Positions 49,933 through 59,576 of a DNA stretch of 64,000 nt are shown in pieces; within the stretch, counting starts at the first letter, position 1, and each line of letters starts with the position of its first letter. The position numbers and the translations under genes are program-made. This DNA is from Microbacterium sp. NIBRBAC000506063 (GTDB lineage Bacteria; Actinomycetota; Actinomycetes; Actinomycetales; Microbacteriaceae): positions 372,001 to 436,000 of the forward strand of contig NZ_CP072876.1 in assembly GCF_017968845.1 (NCBI RefSeq). The letters run 5' to 3'. The notes below the pieces were generated by a model. That model was given only the letters and a program-made list of their open reading frames with translations. It was not told the origin of the DNA and did no database searches.

Positions 49933-52521
49933 CTACGCGCGGAGGAGATCACGGAGTTCGGTTCGACTACCGACACCTAGCTTCCGGAAGGCGGAGGTGA
50001 GCTGGTTCGTGACCGTGTTGACAGAGACCTCGTTCATCTCGGCGATCTCCTTCGCGGAGTATCTGTCCGCAGCGAGTCGGACGACAAGATGCTCTCGTTC
50101 GGTCAGCAGGGTCGAGCGATCCGGCGCTGCGTTCCACAACGCCATCGCCGGCATGCGAACACGCATCTCATCTGCGGCGAGGAGATGCCGTCGTGCCGTC
50201 ATCTCCGGCATCTTCCGCCGGTCTTTGACGTCCGATATCCACAGCCTGGTATCGGCGGCGGTGGTGGCAAGACCCAGTTCGGATGCGTCTGAGGCGATCT
50301 GCTCAAGCATGGCGACATCGCTCTCGGCGATGGCCTCGGCGTGGCTCGCGAATAGTCGTAAGAGGCTGCCTCCTGCGAGGTCGGAAGCGGCGCGCAGCAG
50401 CGCGGCGCTCTCGACGGGTCGTCGGCCCATCCGCGCAACGCAGTGTGCGATCATACCGGCGAAGTAGGTGTGCTGAGCTGTCATGAGCCACCCAGCCGTG
50501 TTGAGCAATAGATCTGCGCTCTGGTCAGCACGGCGTTCAGCGTTGGCCTGCCACGCCTCCACCCATGTTCGCAGCATGACTACCTTGGGGTCGTTTGCCG
50601 CCGTTTCAGGGATGCTGTCGAGTTCTCTATACGCCTCGACACTTCGCCCCGTTGCAATGGCAGCCGCGGCAGTGAGGGCGTGGGCGGCTGGCAGGAGACC
50701 GGTGCTGTCACGCCACGCGAGATGGGAGACTGCGACCTGACCTAGCGAGTACGCCTGCTCGGCATCCGCCGAGAGGAGTTCCAGGAACCCGAGGGCGTAC
50801 TCCCAGATGCCCAAGGATTCCGGTTTGTTCTCTCGTGAGAACGCGATTGCTCGCGTCAACCGCCGCCGGGTGGCGAGCACATCCCCGCTATAGGACAACG
50901 CCATGATCTCGGTGAGTTCGATCAATGAATCGCCGCCTGGAACCAACGCCAGGTATTCGGCGGGAACCTCCCGCATTCGTGGCAGTAAGAGCGTGGTTTC
51001 TCGCAAGGGCCCGGTGATCACGCCGGAGACTCCGGCAGTGATCAGGCTCATCGCACCCTCTTGGCTGCTGCTTTCGTGAGGCGCAGTGATCGCATCGTGT
51101 GCTTGCCCGGCGACAGCGGCCCAGCGCAGACTCGCGCCTTGCAGGTGGGTGATGCTCGTCTCGTCGCGCACCATTTTGAGCGTACTTTGAATAACCTGGA
51201 GTGCTGCCGTTGCATCGCGGTGCCGGATGCCAAGATGCTGTGCGTGAGCGAGGGTGACTGATGTCCGTTCTGCATCGGTTCGAGCAAGTCGCTGTGCCTG
51301 GTTGAAGTGCAGATCGGCAGTGTCAGTATGGTCGAGCAATGATGCCGCAAGGCCAGCGACGCGACACGCAGCCAGAGCATCTGGTTCGATGTTCAAGACT
51401 GCGGTGGCTGCCCGGAGCGCAAGCCGTGCGTCGAAAGACCCGAGTGCGTACTCGGCCAATGAGATCATGGAGACAGTCTCGAAATCACAGCCGTGCTCCA
51501 ACGCCAAGAGATCCGCCCGACGCTGTGCATGGGAGCGTGATGCTGCGGACGGACTCCTCAGCACGTCTATCGCACGGTGTGCGATCTCGTGCAGCAACGT
51601 CGAGGAACAGCGGGAAACGAGATGCGGCGCATCAAGCGGGTGCGCCAGTCGCAGCCAGCCGCAGTCACTGACCTCAATGAGGTTCGCGTGAGCCAGGGCA
51701 TTTCGGTCTTCAGTCGTGACCTCATCAAAGGGACACTCTCCGGCCAAGGCAATGAGAGTGGCGGCTGTCATAGCGGTCGTGGACAGTCGGCTGAAGCGCT
51801 CCGCAAGGAGGCCGTCCAGCCGTTGCGTCAGTGCGGGCGACCCTTGAAGTTCCCAACCATGCGGGGTCTGGGTGAGGCGGCCACTGTCCGCCGAGCCTCG
51901 GACGATTTCACGCAGATGTAGAGGATTACCACCTGCTGCCGCGAGAAGCTCTGTCCGGGCTCTGGGTGTTGGTTCCCCGCCAACGAGGTCAGCGAGCAGC
52001 ATTTCAGCCTCGGAATCGGACAACGCTGGCAGCGCCGTCTCTGTGAGGTAGCCGCTGTCGTAGAGATCACCGATGCCGTGCGGTGCCATACCGAGGTCGC
52101 GGACAGTGAGAATCGCCGGCACCTGGGTCGTGGAGACCAGCTGAGTGACAACGTACAGCGACGCGTCGTCGAGCAGATCCACGTTGTCAACCAGGAGGAC
52201 GCTCCGAGAACGGCGGCGTGCAAAGGCATCCACGACGACCGCCGGAGACTCCAGTGCCGTAGCAGGGATATCCTTGATGCCCGCGAAAGCACCCAACGGG
52301 ACCGACGACCCCGAACTGGTTCCAACGACGAGAGGCGCGTTCACGCCCGCCGCCGCAAGCGCCGCCTGTGTCTGCCGCAGCGTGTGAGACTTGCCGCTGC
52401 CATCGACGCCAGTGAGTACCGTGGCCCGACCATGTGTCACGGTCTCCTCCACCAGGTGGTTCACCGTGTCTTGGCGTAGTACTCCTCCGCTCACGCGCGA
52501 CGTGTCCTCTCCGCATTCCAA
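49933..52521 (-). CDS. Large ATP-binding LuxR-family (LAL-type) regulator
   Basis: Intact, 862 residues. STAND-like ATPase with Walker A GVDGSGKS (38-45) and Walker B SVLLVDNVD (107-115), a long helical TPR-like middle, and a C-terminal LuxR HTH (LTEREHLVVRLAADRYSAKEIAEMNEVSVNTVTNQLTSAFRKLGV). Codons are visibly less GC-rich than in flanking genes, and this is the longest unbroken gene. It is divergent from the LPXTG surface protein and the best candidate to control it. Confidence 0.85.
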   Translation of the reverse strand: MECGEDTSRVSGGVLRQDTVNHLVEETVTHGRATVLTGVDGSGKSHTLRQTQAALAAAGVNAPLVVGTSSGSSVPLGAFAGIKDIPATALESPAVVVDAFARRRSRSVLLVDNVDLLDDASLYVVTQLVSTTQVPAILTVRDLGMAPHGIGDLYDSGYLTETALPALSDSEAEMLLADLVGGEPTPRARTELLAAAGGNPLHLREIVRGSADSGRLTQTPHGWELQGSPALTQRLDGLLAERFSRLSTTAMTAATLIALAGECPFDEVTTEDRNALAHANLIEVSDCGWLRLAHPLDAPHLVSRCSSTLLHEIAHRAIDVLRSPSAASRSHAQRRADLLALEHGCDFETVSMISLAEYALGSFDARLALRAATAVLNIEPDALAACRVAGLAASLLDHTDTADLHFNQAQRLARTDAERTSVTLAHAQHLGIRHRDATAALQVIQSTLKMVRDETSITHLQGASLRWAAVAGQAHDAITAPHESSSQEGAMSLITAGVSGVITGPLRETTLLLPRMREVPAEYLALVPGGDSLIELTEIMALSYSGDVLATRRRLTRAIAFSRENKPESLGIWEYALGFLELLSADAEQAYSLGQVAVSHLAWRDSTGLLPAAHALTAAAAIATGRSVEAYRELDSIPETAANDPKVVMLRTWVEAWQANAERRADQSADLLLNTAGWLMTAQHTYFAGMIAHCVARMGRRPVESAALLRAASDLAGGSLLRLFASHAEAIAESDVAMLEQIASDASELGLATTAADTRLWISDVKDRRKMPEMTARRHLLAADEMRVRMPAMALWNAAPDRSTLLTEREHLVVRLAADRYSAKEIAEMNEVSVNTVTNQLTSAFRKLGVGSRTELRDLLRA

Positions 52522-52641
52522 GAGGACACGAACTGCGACGCGACCCTCATATGCATAGCCAATTTCTCACTATGGCTCCGGTCTGATGCCAAGCCTAGCG
52601 TTGACCACGCTTGCTATGCCCGCCGTCCACGAGAGAAACAC

Positions 52642-54180
52642 ATGCCAACACGCCGCTCTGCTAGGAAATCTCCACTGCCCGCTCTCGTTGCGGGCGTCTC
52701 CCTACTGGTTCTGTCTGCTCTCGGCGCGGCCACGCCCGCGCATGCGGCCGATGAGGCGACCGTCGACGGTGTGACCTATGAGCTTGTCAACGCAGCAGAC
52801 CCGTCTCAGGGAGCCACTGCGAAGGCCTACACCGCGTCAGCCAACCCGGACCACCCGGAACTGGTGATTCCACCTTCGGTGGAAATCGACGGCGAGACAG
52901 TGCCCGTGATCGAAGTGGGAAACTCCGCATTCCAGAACGCAAATCTGGGATCGGTGGTGATCCCGAGTTCGGTGGTGACGCTCGGCCAGTTCGCCTTTGA
53001 CGGCAACGGCGAACTCAACTCCGTTGAGCTGAGCGAGGGGCTGGTGAGGATTGGCAATCTGGCCTTTCGTGATGCTGCGCTGACGGCCATCGACATCCCA
53101 GAGACCGTGTCGAGGATCGACTTCCAGGCATTCCGGGGGAACAGTCTGGTGGCAGTCGAGTTGCCCGCCAGCCTGTCTCAGATCGGTGGCGGGGTCTTCT
53201 ACGATAACCCCTCTCTTGAGAGAGTCAGACTTGTCGGGCCGCACCCTCAACTGCTCTTCGCAGACGGAAACCCGATCGGCGCGAGCGACGCCGCCACAAA
53301 CCCGGTGATCGAGTTCTTCTGGCGTTACGGCCAGGACCAGGTGCCCGCAGGTACTGATGGCTACACCGCGCCGCAGATGTGGGGCTACAGCAGTGTGGCC
53401 CTTGCCGAGGTCACCTTTGAAGCACCAAGCCACAGTGTGCACGCCACGCGGCTCGTTCCACTCGACCGGACCGGAGACGACGGGTTCTGGGGAACTATCG
53501 AGACGGACGATCTGCCCGATGATCCGGTGCGCACCGATCATGAGTTCGCCTACTGGCTGGATCACTCTCGAAACATGAGGTGGGACTCTGGGGTTGCCAT
53601 CGCACCTGTGATTGGGGATACCGTGCTCTACACGGGCTGGATTGATCTGCGTTGGGTGAGCAGCATCGTCCTCACTGCGACGCCGGAGGAGGCGACGGTG
53701 GGCGAAGCGGTGACACTCGCTGCGGAGGGTTTCAACGCCAGCGGTGTCTCCCTGGGCGACATCACCGATGAGATTGTATTCAACGATCCAAATGACAACA
53801 GGATCTTGTTCGAGGGCAACCGCGTGACCTTTTCAGAGGAAGGCACCTACACAATCACGGGCCACCACTCGGTGACGGAGCGCCCAGTGTCAATTGTGAT
53901 TGATGCGCGGCCCGCCTCGACGACACTTCCCGATGACGAGGACGATGAGGCAACTCACGAGGACGATGACTCGACCATCGCGGATGACGAGGAATCAGTT
54001 ATCACCGACAACGACGGAGGCCCCGCGGTTCCGGAGACTGAACAGCATCAGACCCTTCCCGCCACAGGCGCGGAGATCGGGCCCTGGACGGGTGTTGTGG
54101 GAGCGCTCTTGCTTGCCATCGGTGCCGGACTGCTCATCGCCCGTCGACACAGCACCATCGCAAATGGGAGCACACCGTGA
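52642..54180 (+). CDS. LPXTG-anchored surface protein with BspA-like leucine-rich repeats
   Basis: Intact, 512 residues. Signal peptide ending PAHAAD, then BspA/TpLRR-type repeats (IEVGNSAFQNANLGSVVIPSSV; LGQFAFDGNGELNSVELSEG; IGNLAFRDAALTAIDIPETV; IDFQAFRGNSLVAVELPASL), a middle domain, an acidic Asp/Glu stretch (about 425-460) and sorting signal LPATG at 472-476 with a hydrophobic helix and RRHS tail. A sortase should link it to peptidoglycan. Probable adhesin; no sortase gene is in the window. It overlaps the next gene by GTGA. Confidence 0.85.
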   Translation: MPTRRSARKSPLPALVAGVSLLVLSALGAATPAHAADEATVDGVTYELVNAADPSQGATAKAYTASANPDHPELVIPPSVEIDGETVPVIEVGNSAFQNANLGSVVIPSSVVTLGQFAFDGNGELNSVELSEGLVRIGNLAFRDAALTAIDIPETVSRIDFQAFRGNSLVAVELPASLSQIGGGVFYDNPSLERVRLVGPHPQLLFADGNPIGASDAATNPVIEFFWRYGQDQVPAGTDGYTAPQMWGYSSVALAEVTFEAPSHSVHATRLVPLDRTGDDGFWGTIETDDLPDDPVRTDHEFAYWLDHSRNMRWDSGVAIAPVIGDTVLYTGWIDLRWVSSIVLTATPEEATVGEAVTLAAEGFNASGVSLGDITDEIVFNDPNDNRILFEGNRVTFSEEGTYTITGHHSVTERPVSIVIDARPASTTLPDDEDDEATHEDDDSTIADDEESVITDNDGGPAVPETEQHQTLPATGAEIGPWTGVVGALLLAIGAGLLIARRHSTIANGSTP

Positions 54181-54818
54181 GACCGAGAATGATAGCCACA
54201 ATGAGCGCTTTCACCGCTGTCGTCTTGCTCGCAGGATGCACCTCCGCCACACCAGAGGTAAACAGTGAACCGCAGTCGACTGACCCTGATCAAACGAGCG
54301 AGACCACTCAGGGTTCGCCAGACACATCCAGTGAGTATCTGGACGACCTTTACGCTGAGAGCCTTCACAACGGCATAACTCCCGCCGATCCTGGAACGGC
54401 TTACATCGAGGTAGCCGGAGAACGTTTCGAGTTCGAAATCCTCGACTGCACGATAGCCGATGAGCCCGATCGCGGTCAGTTTATTGTCTCGGCGGGAGGC
54501 GAGGCGACCGGCAGCGGACATCGGTTGTATCTCAGCCGTCAGATCGGATCAGACATCGGTTTCGCCTTCGAAGAGGAGCACGTTCAGTTATCGCTGCTGG
54601 TCGTCGAAGACGGCTCAGAGAAGATGAGCAACGCCATGGCGCAGCATGAGCGAGACCAGGGGGAAGCTGCGGAGTGGATACGCGGTTTCGGTTCTCATCC
54701 GCTTGTTCGTGTGGTGGGTAATGAGGCAACCGCCGGCGGTGCCTTGGAAGGCGTGCCTTTCGCGCCCGACCCTGCCGAAGCAGAATTCATCGCCGCCGCG
54801 ACCTGCGCAGCCTCATAA
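54177..54818 (+). CDS. Secreted lipoprotein, LpqH-like architecture
   Basis: 213 residues from GTG at 54177. Lipobox LLAGC (Cys21), a Ser/Thr/Glu/Asp-rich linker, then a beta domain with DCTIADEP ... FIVSAGGEATG and a C-terminal Cys (AAATCAAS). The order linker, Cys, GGxATG, terminal Cys recalls mycobacterial LpqH (19-kDa lipoprotein). It overlaps the LPXTG gene by four bases, so translation is coupled. The LpqH link is by eye only. Confidence 0.65.
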   Translation: MRPRMIATMSAFTAVVLLAGCTSATPEVNSEPQSTDPDQTSETTQGSPDTSSEYLDDLYAESLHNGITPADPGTAYIEVAGERFEFEILDCTIADEPDRGQFIVSAGGEATGSGHRLYLSRQIGSDIGFAFEEEHVQLSLLVVEDGSEKMSNAMAQHERDQGEAAEWIRGFGSHPLVRVVGNEATAGGALEGVPFAPDPAEAEFIAAATCAAS

Positions 54819-54852
54819 ACACCATCACCCACCATTCACCTGAGGAGCGATC

Positions 54853-55400
54853 ATGAAGAAGCTTCCCACCGGGATCGCAGTAATTGCGACCGCTGCCCTC
54901 CTGCTGAGCGGATGTTCCTCGGACTCACACGAACCCGTCTTGACTGAGAATAGTCCCGACGAGTCCATTGTCAGTGAAGAGGATTCACCGGAAAATCCGA
55001 CCACTGACGGGGAAGCTGATGCCGAGCCTGCATCCATACTGGGCACGGTGAGGATCAACGACTTCACAACCTACGCGATCACCGAGTTGCGCAACTGTGA
55101 ACCTCTCAACGATGGAACAATCGAGCGGGACCTGGAGCTTCAAGGCTTCGGTGAACACGACGGCGAGCGAATCCAGATCGATGTGTACAAGCAGATGGTA
55201 GCTGGCAGCGCGGGCAACGAAGTTTCTTGGTCTGGCCCCGAAGGCGTCTTCGGAAGCTCAGAGATCGCCAGTATTACCTGGGGGCGGGCGATATGAATGT
55301 TCTCGGCTCGTCAGAAATGGTCGACAGCATGACTCAGACAGAGAGACTCATGATCGGCTTTGATCTGCAAGTCCCCGTTGACACCGTCGCGTGCCGGTAA
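54853..55400 (+). CDS. Second secreted lipoprotein, probable paralogue (frameshifted)
   Basis: Lipobox LLSGC (Cys21), acidic linker, then FTTYAITELRNCEP ... LQGFGEHDGERIQIDVYKQM, similar in order to the preceding lipoprotein. The first frame stops at 55296, but a base missing in GGGGGCGGGCG (about 55281-55290) lets the protein continue as GDMNVLGSSEMVDSMTQTE to a terminal Cys (VDTVACR) and a stop at 55400. GAGGAGCG precedes the ATG. It is the last gene of the surface operon. Confidence 0.6.
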
Positions 55401-55456
55401 GCGCTCCTGTCGTTCTAACGCACGACTCGGCGGACTCTGGCCTGGATCGTGTCAGA

Positions 55457-55732
55457 TTAGTGCCCCACGCTCGGCTGTAGCGCGGCGATGATGTCGGCGG
55501 CTTCCCCCGCCGGCGGGGTGGTCGCGGTGAGTCGGTGTCCGTCGATGCTGATCGTGACGTCGCGGAGGGGTCGCAGCGCGCGGACGATGCGGCGGGCGGT
55601 GAAGCCGGTGGTCTTGTGCAGGTGTCGGCTGATCGCGAGAGCGCAGAAGACGACGGTGAGGTGGGCGTGGATCGAGTCCGCGGTCGACGCGAACATCGGC
55701 CTGGCGCGCAGGTCGGTCTTGGCCATCCGGAA
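55457..55732 (-). pseudogene. IS1634-like transposase remnant (C-terminal end)
   Basis: About 92 residues (MAKTDLRARPMFASTADSIH to the stop at 55457) match the C-terminus of IS1634/IS4-group transposases (HLTVVFCALAISRHLHKTTG; LRPLRDVTISIDGHRLT). The rest is missing: at about 55732 the sequence passes directly into the truncated IS3 orfB. Confidence 0.7.
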
Positions 55733-56249
55733 CGTCGAGGATGAACGCGACATACACCCACCCCGCCCACGTGCGGACATAGGTGAAGTCGGTGACCCAG
55801 GTATGATCCGGCCGCGGTGCGGTGAAGTCACGGTTCAGCAGGTCACCAGCACGCACGCCCCCGCCTTTCGCGGGGAACGTGGTACGGACCGTCTTGGCCC
55901 TCGTGATCCCGGACAGTCCGAGCACCCGCATGGCCCGGTCGATCGCGCCGCGCGATGCGTCGGGGATCCGGGTGCGGCGGATCAGCGCGGTCATCTTCTT
56001 CCGCCCGTACAGGCCCTCCGGGGTCATCTTCCGCACGATCGTGCCATCGGGCTGGGCCTCGTCACGCCACGCGGCGTCACGGACGGCGTCGACGACGAGC
56101 GCGTCGGTCACCGTCCGCACGGCGACACGACCCTGCCGCCAGGCCCGGTAGGTGCGCGCGGCGACCTGCACGCCCTGCTCACGCAGGACGCGGATGATCG
56201 ACTCGACCGCATGCCCCTCCGCCCTCATCTGGTCGATGAAGCCCATCAT
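55733..56249 (-). pseudogene. IS3 element A orfB, 3'-truncated
   Basis: Starts MMGFIDQMRAEGHAVESIIR at 56249; reaches the first catalytic Asp region (PDHTWVTDFTYVRTWAGWVYVAFILDV) and then breaks off into IS1634 sequence. It lacks the remaining DDE residues, so it is inactive. Confidence 0.8.
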
Positions 56250-57352
56250 CAGCGGTTGCGGGGGTCGAGTTCCCCCGCGAAGAAAGTCGTGGTGAACTCA
56301 ACCCGTCAGCGCAACACCATCGATGATCATCTCGGAGGTGTGATGTGGCGAAGATTGGTAGGCCGGGGTTGCCGTCGGATCGACGGCAACAGGTATGGGA
56401 GCTGTGGAAGACGGGAGCGTCGATCAGCGAGATCTCTCGGACGGTGGGATCCCCGCCAGGATCGATCTTCTCGATCTTGCTGCCGTTCGGGGTTTCTATC
56501 AGCCGCCGCAGCGTCGGCGGGCGGGAACGCTGACGCTCGCGGAGCGTGAAGAGATCTCGAGGGGCATCGCAGCCGGCGAGTCATTTCGAGCGATCGGCCG
56601 GCGACTCGGTCGACCAGCGTCGACGATCAGCCGCGAGGTGGCCAAGAACAAGGGTCGACGCCGCTATCGCGCGGTCGACGCGGATGACCGTGCGTGGCGG
56701 CGGGCGAGGCGTCCGCAGAAGTGCAAGCTCGCTCGCAACCCGGTGCTACGTGGTTACGTCGCCGCGAGACTTCGGGAAGACTGGTCACCCGAGCAGATCG
56801 CCGGCGCGCTGCGGAAGCGCCACCCGGCCGGGAGCAGGATGCGAGTGTCACACGAGACGATCTACAAGTCCCTGTTCGTGCAGTCCCGTGGTGTTCTCGC
56901 AAAGGAACTGCAGAAGCATCTGCGATCCGGGCGGCCGATCCGCCGCAGCGTCCACAACAACGTCACCGGGCAGTGGCGTTCCCAGATCAAGGATGCCGTC
57001 TCGATCGCCGAACGCCCCGCTGAAGCTGACGATCGCGCGATCCCCGGGCACTGGGAAGGAGACCTCCTCCTCGGTCGCCACTGGACGCAGATCGCGACCG
57101 TTGTCGAGCGTGCGACACGATTCACCGTGCTCGTCCAGGTCGACGGCCGCGACATGGAGTCCGTCACCGCCGGGCTATCCCGTGAGATGAACCTGCTGCC
57201 CGAGCAACTGCGCCGCTCGTTGACTTGGGATCGCGGCATGGAGCTCGCGGACCATAAGACCGTCACGGCCAACACCGGTCTCGACGTCTATTTCGCGGAT
57301 CCGCGCAGCCCCTGGCAGCGCGGCACAAACGAGAACACGAACATGTCCCGCG

Positions 57353-58351
57353 TCAAGTAGTTGGCAGGATTTCTTCTCTTTCGAAGTTGGGGATGGTGGG
57401 GTCGGCCAGGCCCAGGTGGACTTCCATTGGCCGGTTCCAGGCGATTGCCTCGTGAGGGCGGATCGTGTTGTATTCGATGCGGTAGTCCTCGGCGCGCTCT
57501 GTGAGGGTGAGCGCGTCGGGGATGTCGTCGAGGGACAGCCGCTCGTACTTCAACGTCCCGAACCCGCGTTCGCGTGACCCGTTCTGCCCGGGCGATTTCA
57601 CCCGCGTGCGGACGTGTCGCAGCTCGGGGTGGCGCATGATGAACAGCTCGAAGTTCAGCGACCGGAACGGGCCGCCGTTGTCGGTGACGATCGTGACCAC
57701 CGGCAGCAGCTCACCGGTGTCGGTGTCGACCTGGCACTGGTCGACGAGGGGATGCCCGAACATGGCCTCGTAGTCGGCCAGAGCCAGTTCGACTGCGGCG
57801 ATCGCGTCGTGCTGGTTCGCCGTCGGTGACGTGTGGAAGCGGTGCTCGAGTTTGGAGTACCAGTCCCGACATCCAGCGATCCGCCACGTGCCACCGGTGG
57901 TGGTCTCGAACTCGCTGAAGTCCAGCTGCCACACCTGGTTCGGACCTGTCGGTGTCACCGCGAACGCGGCCTTGCGGTCTGCCGCGAGCTCGCGGCGTTG
58001 TTTCTGGTACTCGGACGGCAGGATCAGCCCGTCATCGCGCAGCAGCCGCAGCACGGTCGCCTGCGACACCTTGTGACCGTCGTGGCGGGTCATCGCCCAG
58101 ATCTTCCGATGACCCCACTCCGGCTTGGCCAGCGCATGGGCGACCACCAGCGGGCGGGCTGCGTCCCTGGCCGGCTGCGGCCACGGGCCCTTCGGCGGCT
58201 GCGACTGCTTCGCCCGGGCTTGCCAACGTCGCCAGGTGCGTTCGGGCATGTCGATGAGCTGGCAGAACCTCGAAGTCGACATGCCCGCATCCACGCGGAT
58301 CACCTCGAGGTCCTCGAAGGGCCCAAGCGGCCCTCCGCGGACTTCTTCCAC
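57353..58351 (-). CDS. IS3 element B orfB transposase
   Basis: 332 residues. Integrase-type DDE domain: QLDFSEFE, IVTDNGGPF and NGSRERGFGTLKYE are the D, D and E segments, with a C-terminal IRPHEAIAWNRPMEV. It overlaps orfA by about 50 bases in another frame, so it is probably made as an orfAB fusion by ribosomal frameshifting. It appears intact. Confidence 0.88.
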   Translation of the reverse strand: MEEVRGGPLGPFEDLEVIRVDAGMSTSRFCQLIDMPERTWRRWQARAKQSQPPKGPWPQPARDAARPLVVAHALAKPEWGHRKIWAMTRHDGHKVSQATVLRLLRDDGLILPSEYQKQRRELAADRKAAFAVTPTGPNQVWQLDFSEFETTTGGTWRIAGCRDWYSKLEHRFHTSPTANQHDAIAAVELALADYEAMFGHPLVDQCQVDTDTGELLPVVTIVTDNGGPFRSLNFELFIMRHPELRHVRTRVKSPGQNGSRERGFGTLKYERLSLDDIPDALTLTERAEDYRIEYNTIRPHEAIAWNRPMEVHLGLADPTIPNFEREEILPTT

Positions 58352-58617
58352 ACTCGGATCTCGACCGCTGCCTCGCCGAGGGCTTGGGTCAGTTCGGCGA
58401 CCTCGTCCTCGAGTTGCTGCTCCCGCGTCGAGGGCTTGGACTTGCCGGCCTCGATCCCGGCCTTTCCTCCCTCGAGGAACTGTCGCTTCCAGTTCCCGAT
58501 CGCTTGCTCGGAGACCTTCTCCCGGCGGGCGGCTTCGGCGATCGTGATCTCGCCTTGCAGAACGGACAACACGATGCGGAGCTTCTTGTCCACAGGGATC
58601 GTGGGTGGACGACTCAT
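58300..58617 (-). CDS. IS3 element B orfA
   Basis: 105 residues. HTH MSRPPTIPVDKKLRIVLSVLQGEITIAEAARREKVSEQAIGNWKRQF, then a leucine-zipper-like coiled coil (EQQLEDEVAELTQALGEAAVEI). It binds the IS ends and oligomerises. It shares its 3' end with the start of orfB. Confidence 0.88.
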   Translation of the reverse strand: MSRPPTIPVDKKLRIVLSVLQGEITIAEAARREKVSEQAIGNWKRQFLEGGKAGIEAGKSKPSTREQQLEDEVAELTQALGEAAVEIRVWKKSAEGRLGPSRTSR

Positions 58618-58863
58618 GATGGGTTCAGACCTTTCAACTGGGGCGTTGCATCAGCAACTAACTACCCCTGCCACATAGTCTGACGCGCGACAAACAGGTT
58701 GCTGCGTCAGTACTTCCCCAAGGGCGTCAGCATGAAAGACCTCACCCAGGCCGACCTCGACACCGTCGCCGCTCGCCTCAACTCGCGTCCGCGGAAGACA
58801 CTCGACTTCGACACCCCAGCCGACAGGCTCCAAGCACTGTTGCGCTGACGGGTTGAGTTCACC

Positions 58864-59135
58864 GTCGCCGCTTTCAGGATCGCGACGTCTTCCCGCAGCC
58901 GCTTGTTCTCCGCCTTCAACCGGCGGATCTCGGCGTGCTCTTCGCTGGTCTGACCATCACGGTCGCCCGCGTCGATCTCGGCCTGCACAACCCACCGGCG
59001 CAGCGTCTCAGGCCCGACGCCTTCCTGCCGGGCCACGGCCGCGATCGCCTTCGCGGTCGACGGGTACTCAGCCCGATGCTCGAGCACGAGCCGCACGGCC
59101 CTGTCCCTCAGAGCGGGATCAATCTTCTTCGGCAT
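58864..59135 (-). pseudogene. IS3 element A orfA, interrupted by IS30
   Basis: Reads MPKKIDPALRDRAVRLVLEH with HTH (TAKAIAAVARQEGVGPETLRRWV) and coiled coil (EIRRLKAENKRLREDVAILKAAT), ending at the IS30 right end. The missing tail TFFAGELDPRNR lies at 56251-56292 beyond the IS30. Confidence 0.85.
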
Positions 59136-59187
59136 GACACCATCCTTTCAACTCGAAAAGATGCGGCATCAAACCCGGGACGGTTCA

Positions 59188-59576
59188 ATCCGAGATCGCA
59201 GAACTCACCACCAACCGCAAGCGCCTCCAAGACGAGAGCGACAAGCTGCTCGCAGCCCACTTCGCCGACGCCATCGACCTGGACACCCTCAAACGCCACC
59301 AAGACCGCATCCGCGCCGGTCTCGCCGACATCGACCGGCGGCTCGCTCAGGAACACGAAGGCAGCGAAGGCGCACGGCAACACCTCACCGCTGCGCTGCG
59401 CCTCCTGATCGACTGCGCCGCGATGTACGCACGCACCGACGACCAAGGCAAGCGCCTAGCGAATCAGGCACTCACAGACGGCATCGAACTCGGAGAGGAC
59501 GACGAGGCCACCATCCGCCTCGCCGAACCCCTCGCATCGGTGACCTCACCTGCGACATCTCACGATGTCGCAGGTT
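59188..59576 (+). pseudogene. Large serine recombinase remnant (C-terminal part)
   Basis: Open frame without a start: SEIAELTTNRKRLQDESDKLLAAHFADAIDLDTLKRHQDRIRAGLADIDRRL and YARTDDQGKRLANQALTDGIEL match the C-terminal helical region of large serine recombinases. The catalytic Ser domain is absent; IS3 element A ends exactly where it begins, so that insertion probably removed or replaced the 5' part. Confidence 0.7.
59548..59575. repeat. Perfect 12-bp hairpin at the end of the recombinase remnant
   Basis: ACCTGCGACATC-TCAC-GATGTCGCAGGT. Twelve perfectly paired bases with a 4-base loop, followed by TCTAG. It could end transcription of the recombinase; TGTCGCAGGTTC (59567-59578) also equals 12 bases of the T arm of the tRNA-Arg 1 kb away. 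Confidence 0.55.

Larger units (their letters stand above)
57344..58692 (-). mobile_element. IS3-family element B inserted in IS30
   Basis: 1349 bp. Ends TGTCCCGCGTCA and (minus strand) TGTCGCGCGTCA are inverted repeats, with a GTGGCAGG/GTTGGCAGG continuation. A 4-bp duplication AACA flanks it (57340-57343 and 58693-58696); removing one copy restores the IS30 frame as E-N-T-N-R-L-L-R. This is the youngest insertion of the nest. Confidence 0.92.
56345..58848 (+). pseudogene. IS30 transposase, split by IS3 element B
   Basis: N-terminus MAKIGRPGLPSDRRQQVWELW; a G is missing near 56492 (TTCGGGGTTTC). Then LTLAEREEISRGIAAGESFRAIGRRLGRPASTISREV, SHETIYKSLF, GHWEGDLLLG (first Asp region), LTWDRGMELADHK (second) and WQRGTNENTN (the catalytic Glu). 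IS3 element B enters at codon Asn-Arg; RLLRQYFPKGVSMKDLTQAD and the rest resume at 58697 and end at 58848. All catalytic residues are before the insertion, so only the C-terminus is cut. Confidence 0.88.
56291..58863 (+). mobile_element. IS30-family element, interrupted by IS3 element B
   Basis: Perfect 26-bp terminal inverted repeats (56291-56316 and 58838-58863, beginning GGTGAACTCAACCCGTCAGC). The flanking GT on both sides is the target duplication inside IS3 orfA. Without the nested element and its 4-bp duplication it is about 1.22 kb, normal for IS30. Confidence 0.92.
55733..59187 (-). mobile_element. IS3-family element A, truncated at one end and interrupted by IS30
   Basis: The right end at 59187 has the IS3 terminus (TGAACCGTCCCGGGTTT on the minus strand). 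orfA (from 59135) is cut by the IS30 element after codons for AILKAAT; orfA resumes as TFFAGELDPRNR at 56289, then overlaps orfB by TGATG. A 2-bp duplication (GT) flanks the IS30. The left end is lost at the IS1634 junction (about 55732). Confidence 0.8.
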
